DNA of 15,040 nt from Syntrophomonas sp. UBA4911 (GTDB taxonomy: Bacteria; Bacillota; Syntrophomonadia; Syntrophomonadales; Syntrophomonadaceae), in NCBI GenBank assembly GCA_002398105.1, contig DHCD01000007.1:6170-21209 (forward strand). Reading direction: 5' to 3'. This document shows positions 13,125-15,040 of the stretch, piece by piece (within the stretch, counting starts at the first letter, position 1; each line of letters starts with the position of its first letter). The notes below the pieces were generated by a model that saw only the letters and a program-made list of their open reading frames with translations, ran no database searches and had not been told where the DNA came from. Both the position numbers and the translations under genes were made by a program.

Positions 13125-13937
13125 ATGAAGAAAATTGTTGCGGTAATGTTTCTGACTTTTTTATTTCTACAAACCAGCAGTGATGATCTTATGGCCCAGG
13201 AGCTCCAATATCAGGTTAAAGCGGGCGATTCTCTATGGAGTATAGCTCAAACCCATGGTATCAGTGTAGACCAGCTGAGAGAAGTCAACAATCTGCCATC
13301 TGATTTTATTCAAATCGGCGACCTCCTGACTATCAGAGATAGTAATTCCGTTCCGGTGACTCCTTCCCGGGGGAATGAGACGGGTTCGGAGACGGACTAT
13401 TATACGGTTAAAGCCGGGGACAGCCTGCAGCAGATCGCTTTAACCCATAGAATTCCAGTGGATATGTTAAAACAAGCCAATAATCTATCCTCCAATATGA
13501 TATACCCGGGTCAGCAACTGTTAATCAATATCAGGTCAATTACGCCTTCAAGGGCGGGAATTATGGCTAGTGCCGAGCTGCTGCTGGCCAAAGCCGCCGA
13601 ACACTTGGGCACGCCCTATAAATATGGCGGACAAGGGCCGGGTGGCTTCGACTGTTCCGGGTTCGTCAGTTACATATTTAACCAGTTTGGCTATAAGTTG
13701 CCTCATAACGCGGCGAGCCAAGCCAATCTGGGTATAGTAGTAGATAAGAATGAGCTTTTGCCTGGCGACCTGGTATTTTTCGGCGGCAAATCCTACATCA
13801 ATCATGTCGGTATCTATTCTGGCAATGGGCAATTCATTCATTCCAGCTCCCCCCGCAGCGGGGGAGTCATATATTCATCACTCCATGAAGCATACTATGC
13901 CAATGGGTATGTAACCGCACGCAGAATCATACGCTAA
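13125..13937 (+). CDS. Secreted peptidoglycan hydrolase: two LysM and NlpC/P60
   Basis: This 270-residue exported cell-wall hydrolase has a signal peptide (about 1-24, MKKIVAVMFLTFLFLQTSSD, likely cut after LMA). Two LysM peptidoglycan-binding repeats follow: 28-70 (YQVKAGDSLWSIAQTHGISV) and 92-135 (YYTVKAGDSLQQIALTHRIPV). The C-terminal NlpC/P60 cysteine peptidase domain (about 150-270) has Cys177 (FDCSGFVSY), His227 (NHVGIYSG) and a third polar residue His239 (FIHSSS). Such enzymes cut gamma-D-Glu to diamino-acid bonds in stem peptides. The start ATG 13125 is preceded by GGAGGGTAGGGAG. An in-frame start at 13053 would put 24 residues before the signal peptide and is rejected. In spore formers this architecture is typical of vegetative or spore cortex hydrolases; which applies here is unknown. 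Confidence 0.93.
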   Translation: MKKIVAVMFLTFLFLQTSSDDLMAQELQYQVKAGDSLWSIAQTHGISVDQLREVNNLPSDFIQIGDLLTIRDSNSVPVTPSRGNETGSETDYYTVKAGDSLQQIALTHRIPVDMLKQANNLSSNMIYPGQQLLINIRSITPSRAGIMASAELLLAKAAEHLGTPYKYGGQGPGGFDCSGFVSYIFNQFGYKLPHNAASQANLGIVVDKNELLPGDLVFFGGKSYINHVGIYSGNGQFIHSSSPRSGGVIYSSLHEAYYANGYVTARRIIR

Positions 13938-13958
13938 CTCAAAATTGGGGGGATAAAG

Positions 13959-14342
13959 GTGGAAGACAATTTTTTGGGCATTCCTTCTACCGTTTTTGGC
14001 AGCCAAGAGTGGATGGAATTAGAAAAAAGTGAGTTCGAGCTTGGTCCCGAACAGCTATTGCAGGAAATAACCGATAAGAAAACCTGGTCCAATCAGGAAA
14101 TATTATGGGTCTTAAAACGGTTGATCTATTACTACGGGAAAAAGGACGCTCTCTTGAAAAAGGCTCCGCCCGAGCGGTTGATGCTTAATATGGTGGATGT
14201 ACTGAGGGCTTTTTATGTCATTTTTGATATATCCGATCCCGAACTGGATGAAAACCTTCGCAGTTATGTTTGTACCAAACTGACTGATGCTGCTTGGGGG
14301 ATCAACTCATCAACCCGGGAGTATTTGCATAAAATAAAATAG
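13959..14342 (+). CDS. Small helical protein of unknown function
   Basis: This is a 127-residue cytosolic, probably all-helical protein without a recognised family. It has MEDNFLGIPSTVFGSQEWME at the N terminus, then WSNQEILWVLKRLIYYYGKK and a C-terminal helix ending in STREYLHKIK. The start GTG 13959 follows GGGGGGATAAAG, and the gene lies 21 bases after the NlpC gene without a terminator, so the two are probably co-transcribed. No function is inferred. Confidence 0.75.
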   Translation: MEDNFLGIPSTVFGSQEWMELEKSEFELGPEQLLQEITDKKTWSNQEILWVLKRLIYYYGKKDALLKKAPPERLMLNMVDVLRAFYVIFDISDPELDENLRSYVCTKLTDAAWGINSSTREYLHKIK

Positions 14343-14440
14343 TTAACCATTATAAAAAGAAATTGCCTTAGAAGGAATTAAAAAGCAGGTGTCGAAAAAT
14401 ATAAGAGGGATGTATTTCCCCGAAGTGTTGGGAGGATGAG

Positions 14441-15040
14441 ATGGTGACAACAGGCAACCGTGAACAGAATATCCGTCGCGTTATTGAGATGGAAGACAGG
14501 ATATGTGAATGCCTGCGGTGCCCGTCGCTGGTAAGGTGCCTGAGGAAGCCGTCAATGGGAAAAGGTGAACTGGAACCTGAGGGAATGCTGATTTTTGAGT
14601 GCGATAATAAGTTTACCAGAGATATAAACAAGGTAATTGCCTTGCGGAATCTGATTAAGACAGAACTGAAACTGGATAAAATATATCACACCTTTATGGT
14701 CAGGTGCCAGCCTAAAGCCTGTGCCTCTCGTCAGAGCGCTAATTGCTACGGTCAGGGCAAATGGATTACCAAGGATCATGTCTGCCTGCTCAACGGAAGA
14801 AAATGTGACGGTATCCCGGTGAAACCAGGCACGGGCGAAATAATCGCCTGCTTGCCTTTCTTACTGGAGGAAATCGAAATCCTTCATCCCAAATACTTGA
14901 TTTTATTCGGAGAACGGGTAGCCGAATTTGTGCTCAAAGCATACGGCATTTATAACAGCGTTGATGTAAAGCAGAGCTATAAATATGAACAGATGACATT
15001 TCTTACCACAGCCGAAGAAAGTGATTTCCGCCAGGAACAC
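14441..15040 (+). CDS. Uracil-DNA glycosylase family 4-like protein, 5' part
   Basis: The frame is open to the window end (200 codons seen). The overall plan follows family 4 (4Fe-4S) uracil-DNA glycosylases: CLRCPSLVRC (24-33) at the N terminus, VRCQP (88-91, compare KCRPP), IACLPFLLEEIEILHPKYLI (136-154, compare AACRPFL followed by IELIKPK), and a following LFGERVAEFVL. The four cluster-type cysteines are therefore Cys24, Cys27, Cys89 and Cys137. The family's active-site motif GEAPG is missing; LIFECDNKF (50-58) stands in its place. Four extra Cys (94, 102, 115 and 122) sit between the cluster ligands. The start is ATG 14441 with GGAGG five bases before it; GTG 14444 is an alternative. It may not act on uracil. 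Confidence 0.75.
   Translation, partial: MVTTGNREQNIRRVIEMEDRICECLRCPSLVRCLRKPSMGKGELEPEGMLIFECDNKFTRDINKVIALRNLIKTELKLDKIYHTFMVRCQPKACASRQSANCYGQGKWITKDHVCLLNGRKCDGIPVKPGTGEIIACLPFLLEEIEILHPKYLILFGERVAEFVLKAYGIYNSVDVKQSYKYEQMTFLTTAEESDFRQEH

Overview
The window is a chromosomal stretch of an endospore-forming Firmicute, most likely a clostridial lineage and possibly Syntrophomonas-like. That placement is my inference from gene order and protein style, not a database match. The supporting signs are spoVS, RNase Y and YmdB, strong AGGAGG-type ribosome binding sites, several TTG/GTG starts, a Bacillus-type LexA box and a sigma-H-like promoter. Nearly all genes lie on the + strand. The backbone is the conserved Firmicute order rimO-pgsA-(...)-cinA-thpR-recA-rny-ymdB-spoVS.

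Region 1 (1-3638): the 3' end of rimO overlaps pgsA. A short acidic unknown gene follows on the - strand. It is divergent from a two-gene unit of a single-pass membrane protein of unknown function and a compact FtsH-like AAA+ metalloprotease that lacks the usual extracytoplasmic domain. Region 2 (3639-4127) is non-coding: a palindromic dispersed repeat, a fragment of a further copy, a small inverted repeat and a terminator-like hairpin. Region 3 (4128-7108) is a competence/repair block of cinA, thpR and recA, with a LexA operator directly before the recA ribosome binding site.

Region 4 (7109-7477) has no gene in the usual sense. It has a consensus promoter, a long closing helix, internal hairpins and a factor-independent terminator, so it looks like a structured RNA of about 285 nt that I cannot assign to a family. 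It sits just before rny, whose start appears to be the rare codon ATT. Region 5 (7478-10851) holds RNase Y, an unknown 160-residue protein, YmdB, a possible 36-residue ORF, and spoVS behind a sigma-H-like promoter. Region 6 (10935-15040) holds an M19 dipeptidase, the second copy of the palindromic repeat, a PHP-domain phosphoesterase, a secreted LysM-NlpC/P60 hydrolase, a small unknown protein, and the start of a family 4 uracil-DNA-glycosylase-like protein without the usual active-site motif.

The genes serve translation and ribosome modification (rimO), lipid synthesis (pgsA), DNA repair (recA, cinA, UDG-like), RNA turnover (rny, thpR, ymdB, PHP) and sporulation or cell-wall work (spoVS, LysM-NlpC). 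The least explained parts are the RNA candidate before rny, the ATT start, the two-copy palindrome and the compact protease pair.
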